Below, piece after piece: positions 17,523-27,888 of a DNA stretch of 64,000 nucleotides. The first letter of the stretch is position 1. Every line of letters starts with the position of its first letter. This stretch comes from Vreelandella zhanjiangensis DSM 21076. Lineage in GTDB: Bacteria > Pseudomonadota > Gammaproteobacteria > Pseudomonadales > Halomonadaceae. The stretch covers positions 3,559 to 67,558 of the forward strand of contig NZ_KB898647.1 in NCBI RefSeq assembly GCF_000377665.1, given 5' to 3'. Under the pieces are notes generated by a model. It was not told where the DNA came from and made no database searches. It saw only the letters and a list, made by a program, of their open reading frames with translations. The position numbers and the translations under genes were made by a program.

Positions 17523-18377
17523 CTATACGTTATAGGTATGGGTGATTCGCATGGAAAGGTCGATGGATTTAATATCCTTGGTCAGCGCACCGCTGGAAAT
17601 ACAGTCAACGCCCGTGTCGGCAATGGCTTTGAGCGTTGTAGCATCGACGTTGCCCGAGGCCTCAAGCGTTGCTCGCCCGCCGTTTAGCTCAACCGCGACA
17701 TGCAAATCTTCAATGGCGAAATTATCCAGCATGATGATATCGGCGCCGGCCGCCAGGGCCTGGTCAAGCTCTTCGAAGGTCTCGACCTCAACTTCAACCG
17801 ATAGATTAGCGGCCAGCGCTCGTGCCTGAGTCACCGCCGCCTGAATGCCGCCACACGCCGCAATATGGTTCTCCTTGATCAGAAAAGCGTCCCACAGACC
17901 GATGCGATGATTGTGGCCGCCACCACAGGTCACGGCATACTTCTGCGCCAAGCGCAGGCCAGGAAGCGTTTTACGGGTATCGAGCAGGCGTACGCCGTTA
18001 CCCTCGATTAAATCGACATTAGCGCGCGTAGCGGTCGCCGTAGCAGACAGGGTTTGCAGCATATTCAACGCTGCGCGCTCGCCAGTGAGCAGGCTGCGTG
18101 CAGGCCCTTCAAGCTCAAGAAAGCATTGTTCTGAATTTAGTGAATCGCTATCGGCTGCCAGCCAGCGCAGTGTGACCCGCTCATCTAATTGGTTGAAAAT
18201 CTCATCCACCCAGGCCGTGCCACATAATACGCAGGCTTCCCGGGTAATCACCTTCGCGGTAGCCCACTGGTTCTCGGGGATGAGCTGTGCGGTAATATCG
18301 CCAGTGCCAACGTCTTCGGCTAGCAGGCGAGCCACACAGGTGCGGATCTCTTCAGCAAGCGCATTCTGATCATTCAT
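17523..18377 (-). CDS. nadC: Nicotinate-nucleotide pyrophosphorylase (carboxylating)
   Basis: Converts quinolinate and PRPP to nicotinate mononucleotide with CO2 release, the step after NadA. The 284 residues hold the quinolinate phosphoribosyltransferase signatures: [85 protein letters not shown] and ADIIMLDNF. The ATG at 18377 is used; a TTG further upstream would add nine residues with no family match. Divergent from ampD, as in many gammaproteobacteria. Confidence 0.97.
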   Translation of the reverse strand: MNDQNALAEEIRTCVARLLAEDVGTGDITAQLIPENQWATAKVITREACVLCGTAWVDEIFNQLDERVTLRWLAADSDSLNSEQCFLELEGPARSLLTGERAALNMLQTLSATATATRANVDLIEGNGVRLLDTRKTLPGLRLAQKYAVTCGGGHNHRIGLWDAFLIKENHIAACGGIQAAVTQARALAANLSVEVEVETFEELDQALAAGADIIMLDNFAIEDLHVAVELNGGRATLEASGNVDATTLKAIADTGVDCISSGALTKDIKSIDLSMRITHTYNV

Positions 18378-18472
18378 AACGGTGAGTTCTCTGGGCAATA
18401 TCAAGTGTGAGCGGCATTATAGTAAAAGAGCGCAGTGAAAGAGAGCGCCACGTAGAGGAGACCTTGCGAGTG

Positions 18473-19057
18473 ATGGATAACGAGATGAAAGGCGGCTGGT
18501 GGGAGCGAGCGCGAAAGGTTGAGTCGCCTAACTGCGATGAACGCCCCGCCAATGAGGTGTCTTTACTGGTACTGCACGCGATTAGTCTGCCGCCAGGGCA
18601 GTTTAGTGGCCCAGCGATTGAAGCACTGTTTACCAACCAGCTGGCAGTGGGTGATCATCCTTTTTTCGCTGAAATCGCTCATCTACGCGTCTCAGCGCAT
18701 ATGTTGATTCGCCGGGATGGCGAGTGTGTGCAGTTTGTAAATACGGACCAGCGGGCCTGGCACGCAGGGCGCTCACAGTGGTGGGATAATGGCTTAAAAG
18801 AGCAGCGCCGGACGCTCAACGATTTCTCCGTGGGAATCGAACTTGAAGGCGACGATACGACCCCTTTTACCAAGGCCCAGTACCATACCTTGGTGAAGGC
18901 AACCGAATGGTTAATGGCCTGTTATCCAACGCTCAATGCTTCGCGTATTACCAGCCATGCTTACGTTGCACCATTGCGTAAAACCGACCCAGGGCCGGCA
19001 TTTGACTGGGCATATTTTTACCAATTGTTAACCAAAAGAAGGCTTGATGCACTTTAA
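18473..19057 (+). CDS. ampD: 1,6-anhydro-N-acetylmuramyl-L-alanine amidase AmpD
   Basis: Cytoplasmic zinc amidase of peptidoglycan recycling; its loss derepresses AmpC-type beta-lactamases where ampR/ampC exist. Zinc ligands are visible as the His in LLVLHAISLPPGQF, the His in ITSHAYVAP, and the Asp in KTDPGPAFDW; the substrate lysine of that last motif is kept. The E. coli GHCDIAP is SHAYVAP here, a substitution near the active site that keeps the ligand. Family-typical FFAEIAHLRVSAHMLIRRDGE and NDFSVGIELEG are present. GAGGAG at 18455-18460 supports a start at GTG 18470 or ATG 18473; the longer upstream frame is rejected because it has no such site and no homology. Confidence 0.95.
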   Translation: MDNEMKGGWWERARKVESPNCDERPANEVSLLVLHAISLPPGQFSGPAIEALFTNQLAVGDHPFFAEIAHLRVSAHMLIRRDGECVQFVNTDQRAWHAGRSQWWDNGLKEQRRTLNDFSVGIELEGDDTTPFTKAQYHTLVKATEWLMACYPTLNASRITSHAYVAPLRKTDPGPAFDWAYFYQLLTKRRLDAL

Positions 19058-19440
19058 AGATCCGTGTTAAGTCCTTCACCAATAAGAAAATAAAACGGTA
19101 GTTTAGCTACATTTTGGGGTGGTTTGTTACCCTGGGGAAACGCTTGGAAAGCGCTTATGTTGCGGTGCAATAGTTTGTTTTCGATGGGCTTTTACGTTGT
19201 TCTGGAATTGGCAGCGTGGCGACTTTGCGGTATCTTCCTATATACAAAAGACTAACTTTTACGACATTTGTGTAGCTTTACTACATTGAGTTCACTGTAG
19301 CTCATTGAATATAGAGCGAAAAAGCCTTTAGCGTTACCGCGCCAATGCTATTCTGCGGTGGCCACCAATCATCGCAGCTGCCCCAAGCCCAAGTGGGTTG
19401 GCGGGGCTAATGTCATTTATCGTCATTCGGAGAGACCTCT
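19058..19440. other. Intergenic region upstream of aceE
   Basis: About 380 bp without a gene. The heptamer TGTAGCT occurs at 19271-19277 and 19296-19302, each shortly followed by CATTGA, and in reverse at 19105-19111. I find no PdhR-type operator (AATTGGT-N3-ACCAATT). The aceEF promoter must be here. Confidence 0.45.
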
Positions 19441-22113
19441 ATGAGTCTGGAGACAAGAGAAGATCTCGATCCGATCGAAACCACGGAGTGGCTGGAATCC
19501 CTGGAATCGGTACTGGATCGTGAGGGCGAAGATCGCGCCCGTTACCTGATGACCCGCCTGGCGGATCGCTTACGCCGTGACGGGATGAAGGTACCCTTCT
19601 CGGTGACAACCCCGCACCGCAATACGATTCCGCTTCATCGTGAAGCGCCGATGCCTGGCGATCTGTTCATGGAGCGTCGTATCCGCTCCTTGATCCGTTA
19701 TAACGCAATCGCCCAGGTCATTCGTAATAACCGGGCAAACCCCGGGCTTGGCGGCCACATTGCAAGTTTCATGTCCTCAGCGACGCTCTATGATGTGGGC
19801 TTTAACCACTTCTTCCGCGCGGCGAAGGACGATTTCGCAGGCGACCTGGTCTACATTCAGGGCCACGTAGCGCCGGGCATTTACGCGCGCTCCTTCCTGG
19901 AAGGCCGTCTGTCTGAAGAGCAGATGGACAAGTTCCGCCAGGAAGTGGATGGCGACGGTCTGTCTTCTTATCCGCACCCCTGGCTGATGCCGGATTATTG
20001 GCAGTTCCCGACCGTTTCGATGGGTCTTGGCCCGATCCAGGCGATCTATCAGGCCCACGTGATGAAGTATCTGCATCATCGCGAAATGAAGAATATGTAC
20101 GATCGTAAGATCTGGTGTTTCCTGGGTGATGGTGAGTGCGATGAGCCAGAATCCTTAGGCGCCATCTCACTTGCTGGTCGTGAAAACCTGGATAACCTGA
20201 TCTTCGTTATCAACTGCAACCTGCAGCGTCTGGATGGTCCTGTACGCGGTAACTCTCGCGTCATGGACGAGTTCGAAGGCGTCTTCCGCGGTGCTGGCTG
20301 GAACGTCATCAAGGTGGTCTGGGGCCGTCACTGGGATCCGCTGTTTGAGAAGGACAAGAAAGGCATCCTTCAAAAACGTATGGACGAAGCAGTCGATGGT
20401 GAGTACCAGAACTACAAAGCCAACGGCGGCGCGTACACCCGCGAGCACTTCTTCGGTAAATATCCTGAAACCGAAGAAATGGTTAAAGAGCTTTCCGATG
20501 AAGATATCTGGAAACTTAATCGCGGCGGCCACGACCCGTTCAAGGTATATGCGGCCTATCACGAAGCCGTCAACTCCTCGAATGGCAAGCCGACGGTAAT
20601 CCTGGCGCATACCGTTAAGGGTTACGGTATGGGTAGCGGCGATGGCGAAGCAGCCAACGAAGCGCACCAGGTGAAAAGCATGGAGTACGAAGCGCTTAAG
20701 AAATTCCGCGACCGCTTCGGCATTCCGCTTTCCGACGAGCAGCTTAAAGAAGTGCCTTATTACAAGCCGGAAGACGACTCTCCCGAGCTTAAGTACATGC
20801 ACCTTCAGCGCGAGCGCTTGAACGGCTACTTGCCCAGCCGCAAGAGTGATTTCGAAGCGCTGGAAATTCCTTCGCTCGAAGACAAAACCTTTGCTACGCA
20901 AATGGCGGGCTCCAAAGGGCGTGAAGTATCCACCACAATGTCGTTTGTGCGGGTACTCAACGGCCTGGTAAAAGATAAGAAGCTTGGCAAGCAGGTAGTC
21001 CCCATTATTCCTGATGAAGCACGTACTTTCGGTATGGAAGGTATGTTCCGTCAACTGGGTATCTATACCGCCGAAGGCCAGAAGTACGAGCCGATGGATA
21101 AAGCCCAGATCATGTATTACCGCGAGGACCAGAAAGGCCAGGTTCTTGAAGAAGGTATTACTGAGGCGGGCGCCATGTCGGCGTGGATTGCTGCGGCCAC
21201 TTCCTACAGCAACAACGATGTCACGTTGCTGCCGTTCTACATCTACTACTCCATGTTTGGTTTCCAGCGTATCGGCGATCTGGCATGGGCCGCGGGCGAT
21301 TTGCAGGCGCGTGGCTTTATGGTGGGCGGCACTGCTGGGCGTACGACGCTTAACGGTGAAGGCTTACAGCACCAGGATGGCCACAGCTTGATCCAGGCGT
21401 CGACCATTCCTAACTGCCGTAGCTACGATCCGACTTACGGTCATGAAGTTGCCGTCATCGTTCAGGATGGCTTGAAGCGTATGTTCACTGATAAAGAGAA
21501 CTGCTTCTACTACCTGACCGTCATGAACGAGAACTACGAGCATCCAGAGCTTGAGAACGTACCAGTCGACGATATCGTCAAGGGTATGTACCTGCTGCGC
21601 GAAACCCAAGGTGACAAGGGACGCGTTCAGCTGATGGGCTCCGGTACCATCTTGCGCGAAGTCGAAGCCGCCGCTGAGCTGCTCGAAAAAGACTGGGGTA
21701 TTGGCGCTGACATCTGGAGCGTCACCAGCTTTAACGAACTGCGTCGTGAGGCGTTGCTGCTTGAGCGTGAGTCCTTCCTGAACCCGGACGCTGAGGCTAC
21801 CAAGCCCCACGTTACGAAGTGCCTGGAAGGTCGCGATGGCCCGATCATTGCCTCGACTGACTACATGAAGCTCTACGCGGATCAGGTTCGTGCATGGGTG
21901 CCAGGCGACTATACTGTCTTGGGTACCGATGGCTTTGGACGTTCGGACACGCGCGAGAAGCTGCGCTACTTCTTCGAAGTAGATCGCTACTTCGTCACCG
22001 TTGCCGCTCTGCGTGCGCTGGCTGAACGTGGTGAAATTGAGCGTAAGCACGTTGGCGAAGCCCTGAAGAAATACGGTATCGACGCCAACAAGCCGAACCC
22101 GCTGACTAGCTAA
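19441..22113 (+). CDS. aceE: Pyruvate dehydrogenase E1 component (homodimeric)
   Basis: Thiamine-diphosphate-dependent decarboxylase that oxidises pyruvate and acetylates the E2 lipoyl groups. The 890 residues match the single-chain proteobacterial E1 type: IPLHREAPMPGDLFMERRIRS, GHIASFMSSATLYDVGFNHFF, and the ThDP signature GDGECDEPESLGAISLAGRENLDNLIFVINCNLQRLDGPVRG read over residues about 230-272. Length is normal (E. coli 887). GGAGAG precedes the ATG. It is followed 59 bp later by aceF; the pair forms an operon with a hairpin between the genes. No lpd gene lies in the window, so E3 must be encoded elsewhere. Confidence 0.98.
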   Translation: MSLETREDLDPIETTEWLESLESVLDREGEDRARYLMTRLADRLRRDGMKVPFSVTTPHRNTIPLHREAPMPGDLFMERRIRSLIRYNAIAQVIRNNRANPGLGGHIASFMSSATLYDVGFNHFFRAAKDDFAGDLVYIQGHVAPGIYARSFLEGRLSEEQMDKFRQEVDGDGLSSYPHPWLMPDYWQFPTVSMGLGPIQAIYQAHVMKYLHHREMKNMYDRKIWCFLGDGECDEPESLGAISLAGRENLDNLIFVINCNLQRLDGPVRGNSRVMDEFEGVFRGAGWNVIKVVWGRHWDPLFEKDKKGILQKRMDEAVDGEYQNYKANGGAYTREHFFGKYPETEEMVKELSDEDIWKLNRGGHDPFKVYAAYHEAVNSSNGKPTVILAHTVKGYGMGSGDGEAANEAHQVKSMEYEALKKFRDRFGIPLSDEQLKEVPYYKPEDDSPELKYMHLQRERLNGYLPSRKSDFEALEIPSLEDKTFATQMAGSKGREVSTTMSFVRVLNGLVKDKKLGKQVVPIIPDEARTFGMEGMFRQLGIYTAEGQKYEPMDKAQIMYYREDQKGQVLEEGITEAGAMSAWIAAATSYSNNDVTLLPFYIYYSMFGFQRIGDLAWAAGDLQARGFMVGGTAGRTTLNGEGLQHQDGHSLIQASTIPNCRSYDPTYGHEVAVIVQDGLKRMFTDKENCFYYLTVMNENYEHPELENVPVDDIVKGMYLLRETQGDKGRVQLMGSGTILREVEAAAELLEKDWGIGADIWSVTSFNELRREALLLERESFLNPDAEATKPHVTKCLEGRDGPIIASTDYMKLYADQVRAWVPGDYTVLGTDGFGRSDTREKLRYFFEVDRYFVTVAALRALAERGEIERKHVGEALKKYGIDANKPNPLTS

Positions 22114-22121
22114 ACCGCTGC

Positions 22122-22144
22122 CCGGCGGGTGAAGTACCCGCCGG
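22122..22144 (+). promoter_or_regulatory. Intercistronic hairpin between aceE and aceF
   Basis: A perfect 9-bp stem (CCGGCGGGT, loop GAAGT, ACCCGCCGG) without a T-run lies between the aceE stop and the aceF ribosome-binding site. It may stabilise or process the mRNA rather than terminate. Confidence 0.6.
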
Positions 22145-22172
22145 CTCGATCCGATTTGGAAGGAGCGCGACC

Positions 22173-24227
22173 TTGAGTAGCGAAATCATCAAAGTGCCCG
22201 ACATCGGCGGTAGCGAAGGTGTCGAAATCATCGAGATTGCGGTGTCGGAAGGCGACGTCATTGCAGCGGAAGACACCCTGATCACGCTGGAATCCGATAA
22301 AGCCAGCATGGACATTCCTGCCCCGAAGGGCGGTAAAGTCATCAAAGTGCTGGTGAAGGAAGGCGATACCGTTTCCGAAGGCGACGATATCGTTGAGCTG
22401 GAAGCTGAAGGTGGCGGCGATGCCGAGGAAGAGGACGACAAGCAAGCGTCCGAACCCGAGCAGAAAGAAGCCCCTGCGGCCGAAGAAAAGCCCAAGACCG
22501 AACAGAAAAGCGCCAAGAAATCCGGCGGTAAGCAGACCGTGGATATCAAGGTGCCGGACCTGGGCGGCTCTGATAACGTTGAGATCATCGAAGTTGCCGT
22601 TAGTGAAGGCGATAGTATCGACGCTGAAGATACGCTGATCACCCTGGAGTCCGATAAAGCCTCCATGGACGTGCCGAGCCCCTATACCGGTAAAATTGTC
22701 GCGTTTACGGTAAAAGAAGGCGACACGGTTTCCGAAGGCGATGTTATCGGCCAGATGGAAGTCGAGGGTGAAGGCGACGGTGACGCTGAAGACGCAAGCG
22801 AATCTGCTGATGCGCCGCAAAGCGCCGAGGATCCGAAAGTATCCGACGACCTTGAAGCAGCGACCGAAACCGCTGATGAAGAAGGCAACAGCACTGAATC
22901 TGAAAGTGCTGAGCCAGAGCGCAAGGAAGTTCGTGTTCCGGATATTTCAGGCTCAACCGACGTACCGATTATCGAGATTGGTGTCGCGGTAGGCGATGAA
23001 ATCAACGAAGAAGATGCGCTGATTACGCTGGAATCTGACAAAGCCTCCATGGACGTACCCAGCCCCTATAAAGGTAAGCTCGTCGAGCTAACCGTTAAAG
23101 AGGGTGACACCGTTTCTGAAGGCGATGTGATTGGCTATATCGAAGTTGCTGGCGCTAAAAAAACCGCTTCCAAGCCTGCGCCAAAAAAATCAGCACCTGA
23201 AAAGCCAGCTGAGAAGAGCGCTGCCAAACAGAGCGCCTCAAGCGGATCAGGCACACCGAGTCCTGAAGCGCAGATGGCCGCACACAAGCCGCGTGATGGC
23301 AAGCTGGTACACGCAGGCCCAGCCGTGCGTATGCTGGCGCGTGAGCTTGGCGTTGACATTGGGCTGGTCAAGCCCAGTGGGCCTAAAGAGCGCGTGCTGA
23401 AAGAGGATGTGCAGGCGTATGTGAAGCAAGTCATTGCTAATCAGGGCAAGGCACAAGCTTCAGGCGGAGCAGCTGCCGCCACGGGTGGCGCGGGTATTCC
23501 GCCGATTCCGGAAGTCGATTTCAGCCAGTTCGGTGAAGTCGAAGAGAAGCCGATGGGTCGTCTGCTTAAAATGGGCGCGACCAATTTGCATCGCAGCTGG
23601 CTTAACGTGCCTCACGTGACCCAGTTTGACGAAGCGGATATCACCGAGCTTGAGAACTTCCGTAAGTCGATGAAGGCGGAAGCCGAAGCCCAGGGTGCCA
23701 AGCTCACGCCACTGCCGTTCCTGGTCAAGGCCTGTGCGTTTGCGCTGCGTAAATTCCCGCAGTTCAATGTCAGCCTAAAAGGCGATGGCGAAACGCTGGT
23801 ATGGAAGAACTACGTCCATATCGGTATTGCGGTTGATACGCCCGATGGCTTGATGGTGCCGGTACTGCGCGATGCCGACAAAAAATCCTTGATCGAGATT
23901 GCCAAGGATATGGCGGAGCTGGGTAAGAAAGCACAAACCAAAAAGCTCAAGCGTGAAGAAATGACCGGTGGCTGTTTCACTATTTCGAGCCTGGGCTCGA
24001 TTGGTGGTACTGCCTTTACGCCGATCGTGAACGCGCCGGAAGTGGCCATTCTTGGGGTTTCCAAAGCGCAAATGAAGCCTGTGTGGGATGGTAATGCCTT
24101 CCAGCCGCGCTTGATGATGCCGCTGTCGCTTTCCTACGACCACCGCGCCATTAACGGGGCTGATGCAGCACGCTTCACAGCGTTCCTGGCGGATGTATTG
24201 ACCGATATCCGCCGTCTACTCCTGTAA
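22173..24227 (+). CDS. aceF: Pyruvate dehydrogenase E2, dihydrolipoyl acetyltransferase with three lipoyl domains
   Basis: Core of the pyruvate dehydrogenase complex, transferring acetyl from lipoyl-lysine to CoA. Three lipoyl domains carry ESDKAS motifs with the lipoylated lysines at K43, K162 and K290, joined by acidic, Ala/Pro/Glu-rich flexible linkers. The peripheral-subunit-binding domain is at about 380-416 (AVRMLARELGVDIGLVKPSG). The acetyltransferase domain (about 455-684) ends with the catalytic SYDHRAINGAD motif. The TTG start at 22173 is supported by AAGGAG nine bases upstream and by the family N-terminus SSEIIKVPDIGG. Three lipoyl domains is the E. coli number. Confidence 0.98.
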   Translation: MSSEIIKVPDIGGSEGVEIIEIAVSEGDVIAAEDTLITLESDKASMDIPAPKGGKVIKVLVKEGDTVSEGDDIVELEAEGGGDAEEEDDKQASEPEQKEAPAAEEKPKTEQKSAKKSGGKQTVDIKVPDLGGSDNVEIIEVAVSEGDSIDAEDTLITLESDKASMDVPSPYTGKIVAFTVKEGDTVSEGDVIGQMEVEGEGDGDAEDASESADAPQSAEDPKVSDDLEAATETADEEGNSTESESAEPERKEVRVPDISGSTDVPIIEIGVAVGDEINEEDALITLESDKASMDVPSPYKGKLVELTVKEGDTVSEGDVIGYIEVAGAKKTASKPAPKKSAPEKPAEKSAAKQSASSGSGTPSPEAQMAAHKPRDGKLVHAGPAVRMLARELGVDIGLVKPSGPKERVLKEDVQAYVKQVIANQGKAQASGGAAAATGGAGIPPIPEVDFSQFGEVEEKPMGRLLKMGATNLHRSWLNVPHVTQFDEADITELENFRKSMKAEAEAQGAKLTPLPFLVKACAFALRKFPQFNVSLKGDGETLVWKNYVHIGIAVDTPDGLMVPVLRDADKKSLIEIAKDMAELGKKAQTKKLKREEMTGGCFTISSLGSIGGTAFTPIVNAPEVAILGVSKAQMKPVWDGNAFQPRLMMPLSLSYDHRAINGADAARFTAFLADVLTDIRRLLL

Positions 24228-24265
24228 TGCGGTAAACGGAGTGAGCGATAACTGATACGGTATAC

Positions 24266-24300
24266 CAAGCGGCGCCCAGCGATGGGCGCCGCTTGCGTTT
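24266..24300 (+). terminator. Terminator of the aceEF operon
   Basis: A perfect 13-bp GC-rich stem (24266-24278 with 24283-24295) closes a GCGA tetraloop, followed by CGTTT. The T-run is short but the stem is very strong. Confidence 0.8.
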
Positions 24301-24352
24301 AGGCTTTGTACGAAAAATTATCGGTACCGGCTGATGTTTCGTACAACCCCTG
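24300..24352. repeat. Short palindromic intergenic element (related to 45461-45604)
   Basis: Begins TAGGCTTTGTACGAAA and ends with the near-inverse TTTCGTACAACCCC; the centre is the palindrome CGGTACCG. The left end is identical over 16 bases or more to the larger element upstream of hemN. It directly follows the aceF terminator. Probably an internally deleted or minimal copy of the same family. Confidence 0.75.
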
Positions 24353-24486
24353 ATGCCTCAATAAGAGTGACCAAAGTAGCAGACAGACACCACTTATCTG
24401 TTTTATTTAAAAAAAACTCAGAAAAATGCCCCTCTCAGGCTTTTGGGGAGTTGTGCCGCCTGAGTGGCGCGGTTATTGTCGGTTAA

Positions 24487-25179
<693 letters not shown>

Positions 25180-25203
25180 TTACACCGTGTGTAAGCAGTC
25201 ACC

Positions 25204-25228
25204 GATGGCCCGCCTAGCGCGGGCCATC
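25204..25228 (+). terminator. Hairpin after adk
   Basis: A 10-bp GC-rich stem (25204-25213 with 25219-25228) and a 5-nt loop, with no T-run. A weak or factor-dependent terminator, or a 3'-end stabiliser. Confidence 0.5.
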
Positions 25229-25249
25229 GTCGTATGGGTGCACTAAAGG

Positions 25250-25255
25250 TATAAT
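25250..25255 (+). promoter_or_regulatory. Consensus -10 element upstream of tsaB
   Basis: A perfect TATAAT lies 33 bp before the tsaB start. No good -35 is visible at 17 bp, so only the -10 is called. Confidence 0.45.
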
Positions 25256-25287
25256 GCCTGGATACTTATCACGAGTGCTGAATCGCT

Positions 25288-25986
25288 ATGTCGTTACACC
25301 TTCTTGCGCTAGACGCCTCATCAAGCGCCTGCTCGGTAGCGCTGCTACGCCAGAATGGCGAAACTCGCGAGTGCCTGGCGCGCTACGAGATGACGCCACG
25401 CGCGCATACCCGGCGGCTCATGCCCATGGTGGATGAGCTGTTGGCAGAAGCGCAGATCACCCCGGCGGCACTTGATGCCATCGCCTTTGGGCAGGGGCCT
25501 GGGTCGTTCACCGGCTTAAGAATCGCCACAGGTACGGCGCAGGGGCTGGCCTTTGGCCTGGATCGCCCGTTACTAGGTGTATCTACGCTGAAAGCTCTGG
25601 CCTTACAGGCACATCGGCGTTTTCACCTGCGTTACGTCGTTACGGCGCTGGACGCGCGGATGGGAGAAATCTACGCCGCTACTTGGCACTGCCTGAACGA
25701 CACCGTTGGCCTGCAGCGCGCCGAGGCAGTACTGCCACCTGAAGCCTTTTATCTTCCCGAAGACGAAACCGACTGGGTAGGGGTAGGGTCAGGCTTCACC
25801 CTATGGGAGCAATTTGCGGCCACGGTACAAGTACGCATGTCCCAGCACCTTGTTGATCTGGAACCACGGGCTGAAGAAATGGCTTGGCTCGGCGCGGAAG
25901 ATTTAGCGGCAGGGCTAGGGCAGCCTGCTCATCTGGCCCAGCCGGTGTATCTGCGTAACAACGTTGCCTGGAAAAAGCCGGCATGA
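25288..25986 (+). CDS. tsaB: tRNA threonylcarbamoyladenosine biosynthesis protein TsaB
   Basis: Non-catalytic ASKHA-fold partner of TsaD in making the universal t6A37 tRNA modification. The 232 residues show the family N-terminus [16 protein letters not shown], the [23 protein letters not shown] segment over about residues 68-90, and [14 protein letters not shown]. Its stop overlaps rsmJ by ATGA at 25983, so the two are translationally coupled. Together with trmO this window holds two genes of the t6A/m6t6A route. Confidence 0.95.
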   Translation: MSLHLLALDASSSACSVALLRQNGETRECLARYEMTPRAHTRRLMPMVDELLAEAQITPAALDAIAFGQGPGSFTGLRIATGTAQGLAFGLDRPLLGVSTLKALALQAHRRFHLRYVVTALDARMGEIYAATWHCLNDTVGLQRAEAVLPPEAFYLPEDETDWVGVGSGFTLWEQFAATVQVRMSQHLVDLEPRAEEMAWLGAEDLAAGLGQPAHLAQPVYLRNNVAWKKPA

Positions 25987-26690
25987 GCCTGCCTGAAACG
26001 GCCGTACTGCCCGAAGGTCTTAGGTTGGTGTATGACGAGGGGCGCTTGGTGCTGGCGGGGGATGAGAAGCTTTACGGTAAACCGTTGAGCGTTGACTTTG
26101 CTGCGGGTAAAGCTGCCCATCGCCGCCAGTTCGGGGGCGGTCGAGGTCAGCTGGTGGCCAAGGCCTGCGGATTAGCGAAAGGCGTGACGCCAAGCGTGGT
26201 CGATGCCACCGCAGGGCTTGGCCGGGACGCCTTTGTGTTGGCAAGCCTGGGCGCTTGTGTACTGTTGATCGAGCGAGTCGATGCGATTGCCGCGCTGTTG
26301 GAAGACGGCCTGACACGGGCCGCCAAAGAGCCGGCAATCGCTGAGATAGTGGCGCGCATGACGCTGCGACATGGCGATGCCGTAGCGTCGCTCAAAACCC
26401 TGGTTGAAGGTGCTGCGTTTGATCCCCAAGTGATTCATCTGGACCCGATGTTTCCGCATCGCGAGAAATCCGCGCTGGTCAAAAAAGACATGCGCCTGTT
26501 TCGTGAGCTGGCGGGCGATGACGATGATGCCCCCCGATTGCTAGAAGCCGCACTCGATGTCGCGACGCACCGAGTGGTGGTAAAGCGTCCCCGTAAAGCC
26601 CCACCCATCAAGGGGCCTGCGCCGCAGCATGTGCTGGAAGGCAAGACCAGCCGGTACGATTTGTATGTCAAACAGTCGCTTCATCGTTAG
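25983..26690 (+). CDS. rsmJ: 16S rRNA (guanine1516-N2)-methyltransferase
   Basis: SAM-dependent methyltransferase acting on G1516 of 16S rRNA. Family blocks are clear: the N-terminal [20 protein letters not shown], the SAM-binding [19 protein letters not shown] at about 65-83, the catalytic-site [18 protein letters not shown], and [11 protein letters not shown] near the end. The length of 235 residues is normal. Coupled to tsaB by a 4-bp overlap. Followed 47 bp later by the phospholipase D-like gene in the same direction. Confidence 0.95.
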   Translation: MSLPETAVLPEGLRLVYDEGRLVLAGDEKLYGKPLSVDFAAGKAAHRRQFGGGRGQLVAKACGLAKGVTPSVVDATAGLGRDAFVLASLGACVLLIERVDAIAALLEDGLTRAAKEPAIAEIVARMTLRHGDAVASLKTLVEGAAFDPQVIHLDPMFPHREKSALVKKDMRLFRELAGDDDDAPRLLEAALDVATHRVVVKRPRKAPPIKGPAPQHVLEGKTSRYDLYVKQSLHR

Positions 26691-26737
26691 GTCGATGTGT
26701 ATCGCTGATCAAGGACGCTCAAAAGGAGCAAGACACT

Positions 26738-27865
26738 ATGCAGTATCAGCCTCAAACATGGCATAAGGGCAACCGGTTTACCCTGCTGCCAGAGGCTTCG
26801 CGTTTCTTGCCTGCCATGTTCGACGCCATCGACAATGCATGCCATTACGTAATGGTAGAGCTTTACTTGATGGAGTCGGGAGAGCTTGCCGACCAGCTTA
26901 TAGCCGCGCTTGGTAAAGCCGCCCAGCGCGGTGTCAGTGTTTATTTGCTGCTCGATGGCTTTGGTGCCATGGGACTTGCTAAAAGTGATCGCGAGCGGCT
27001 TTTGCACGCTGGGGTCGCGCTGCGCTTCTTCAACCCGCTGGGATTGCACTCACTGGCTCGCAATCTGAGCCGAGACCACCGCAAGATTGTAGTCATTGAT
27101 GGTGACGTTGCCTTTACAGGTGGTTTTGGCGCGGTGGATGAGTTTTTAAAGGCGTGGTACGAAATTGCCGTGCGTATTGAAGGCCCGGTGGTTGCCGATT
27201 GGGAGACGCTTTTTCGGAGGCTATGGCGTTCGCGTTTAACGCGCGCAGATGACAAGCGTTTGCCGGAACTGCTTCCCAAACAGCGCAAAGCGGTGGAGTT
27301 TGAGGATGGCGCACCAGGGCGTGCGATGCAGGGTAGAGGCTATCGGTATCAAGCTATTCGTCACTCGCTTTATCGACAGGTGGGCCACACCCAGAATCGC
27401 CTTTGGCTATGTACGCCTTACTTTGTGCCTACTTTTACATTACGTCGCCGTTTGGCCCGTGCAGCTAAGCGCGGGGTTGATGTACGCCTCTTGCTGCCCG
27501 GCTCCAAGCATGACCATCCCGGCGTACGTTATGCCGGGCAGCGTTTCTATCAGGCTATGCTTAAAGCAGGCGTGCGGATTTATGAATTCCAGCCGACGTT
27601 TATCCACGCCAAGTTCATACTGGCTGATGAGTGGGTAAGTATCGGCTCGTGTAATTTTGACCACTGGAATCTGCACTGGAACCTGGAAGCTAATCAGGAA
27701 GCGATGGACGAAGATCTTGCGCTTGATGTGCAGGCAATGTTCGAGCGTAATTTTTCGGCCAGCAAAGAAGTGCTGGCCGAAGAGTGGGCTGCGCGCCCCT
27801 GGATACAGCGTGTTTTTGAGTGGGTATTTGGCACACTGGACTCAGTGATTACCCGGCTTAAATAA
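26738..27865 (+). CDS. Phospholipase D-superfamily protein, cardiolipin synthase-like (ClsB type)
   Basis: Predicted to form cardiolipin or transfer phosphatidyl groups. Two HKD motifs are intact: H114-K116-D121 in DHRKIVVIDGDVAFTGG and H290-K292-D297 in HAKFILADEWVSIGSCNFD. The 375-residue protein lacks the two N-terminal membrane helices of ClsA, like ClsB. No signal peptide is visible. AGGAGCAAG precedes the ATG. The membership is certain; the exact substrate is inferred from resemblance to ClsB. Confidence 0.88.
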   Translation: MQYQPQTWHKGNRFTLLPEASRFLPAMFDAIDNACHYVMVELYLMESGELADQLIAALGKAAQRGVSVYLLLDGFGAMGLAKSDRERLLHAGVALRFFNPLGLHSLARNLSRDHRKIVVIDGDVAFTGGFGAVDEFLKAWYEIAVRIEGPVVADWETLFRRLWRSRLTRADDKRLPELLPKQRKAVEFEDGAPGRAMQGRGYRYQAIRHSLYRQVGHTQNRLWLCTPYFVPTFTLRRRLARAAKRGVDVRLLLPGSKHDHPGVRYAGQRFYQAMLKAGVRIYEFQPTFIHAKFILADEWVSIGSCNFDHWNLHWNLEANQEAMDEDLALDVQAMFERNFSASKEVLAEEWAARPWIQRVFEWVFGTLDSVITRLK

Positions 27866-27866
27866 A

Positions 27867-27886
27867 GGGCCGCATAACGCGGCCTT
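27867..27886. terminator. Possible bidirectional hairpin between the cls-like and YecA-like genes
   Basis: The inverted repeat GGCCGC/GCGGCC with a short ATAAC loop lies between two convergent stop codons. There is no good T-run on either side. Confidence 0.45.
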
Positions 27887-27888
27887 AC

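Noticed and set aside
20167..21054. Long antisense open frame (295 codons) inside aceE
   Set aside because: It lies fully within a highly conserved gene on the other strand, has no family resemblance and arises from GC-skewed codon use.
22106..22820. Two antisense open frames within aceF
   Set aside because: Their low-complexity serine or phenylalanine-rich products mirror the repeated lipoyl domains and acidic linkers of the sense gene.
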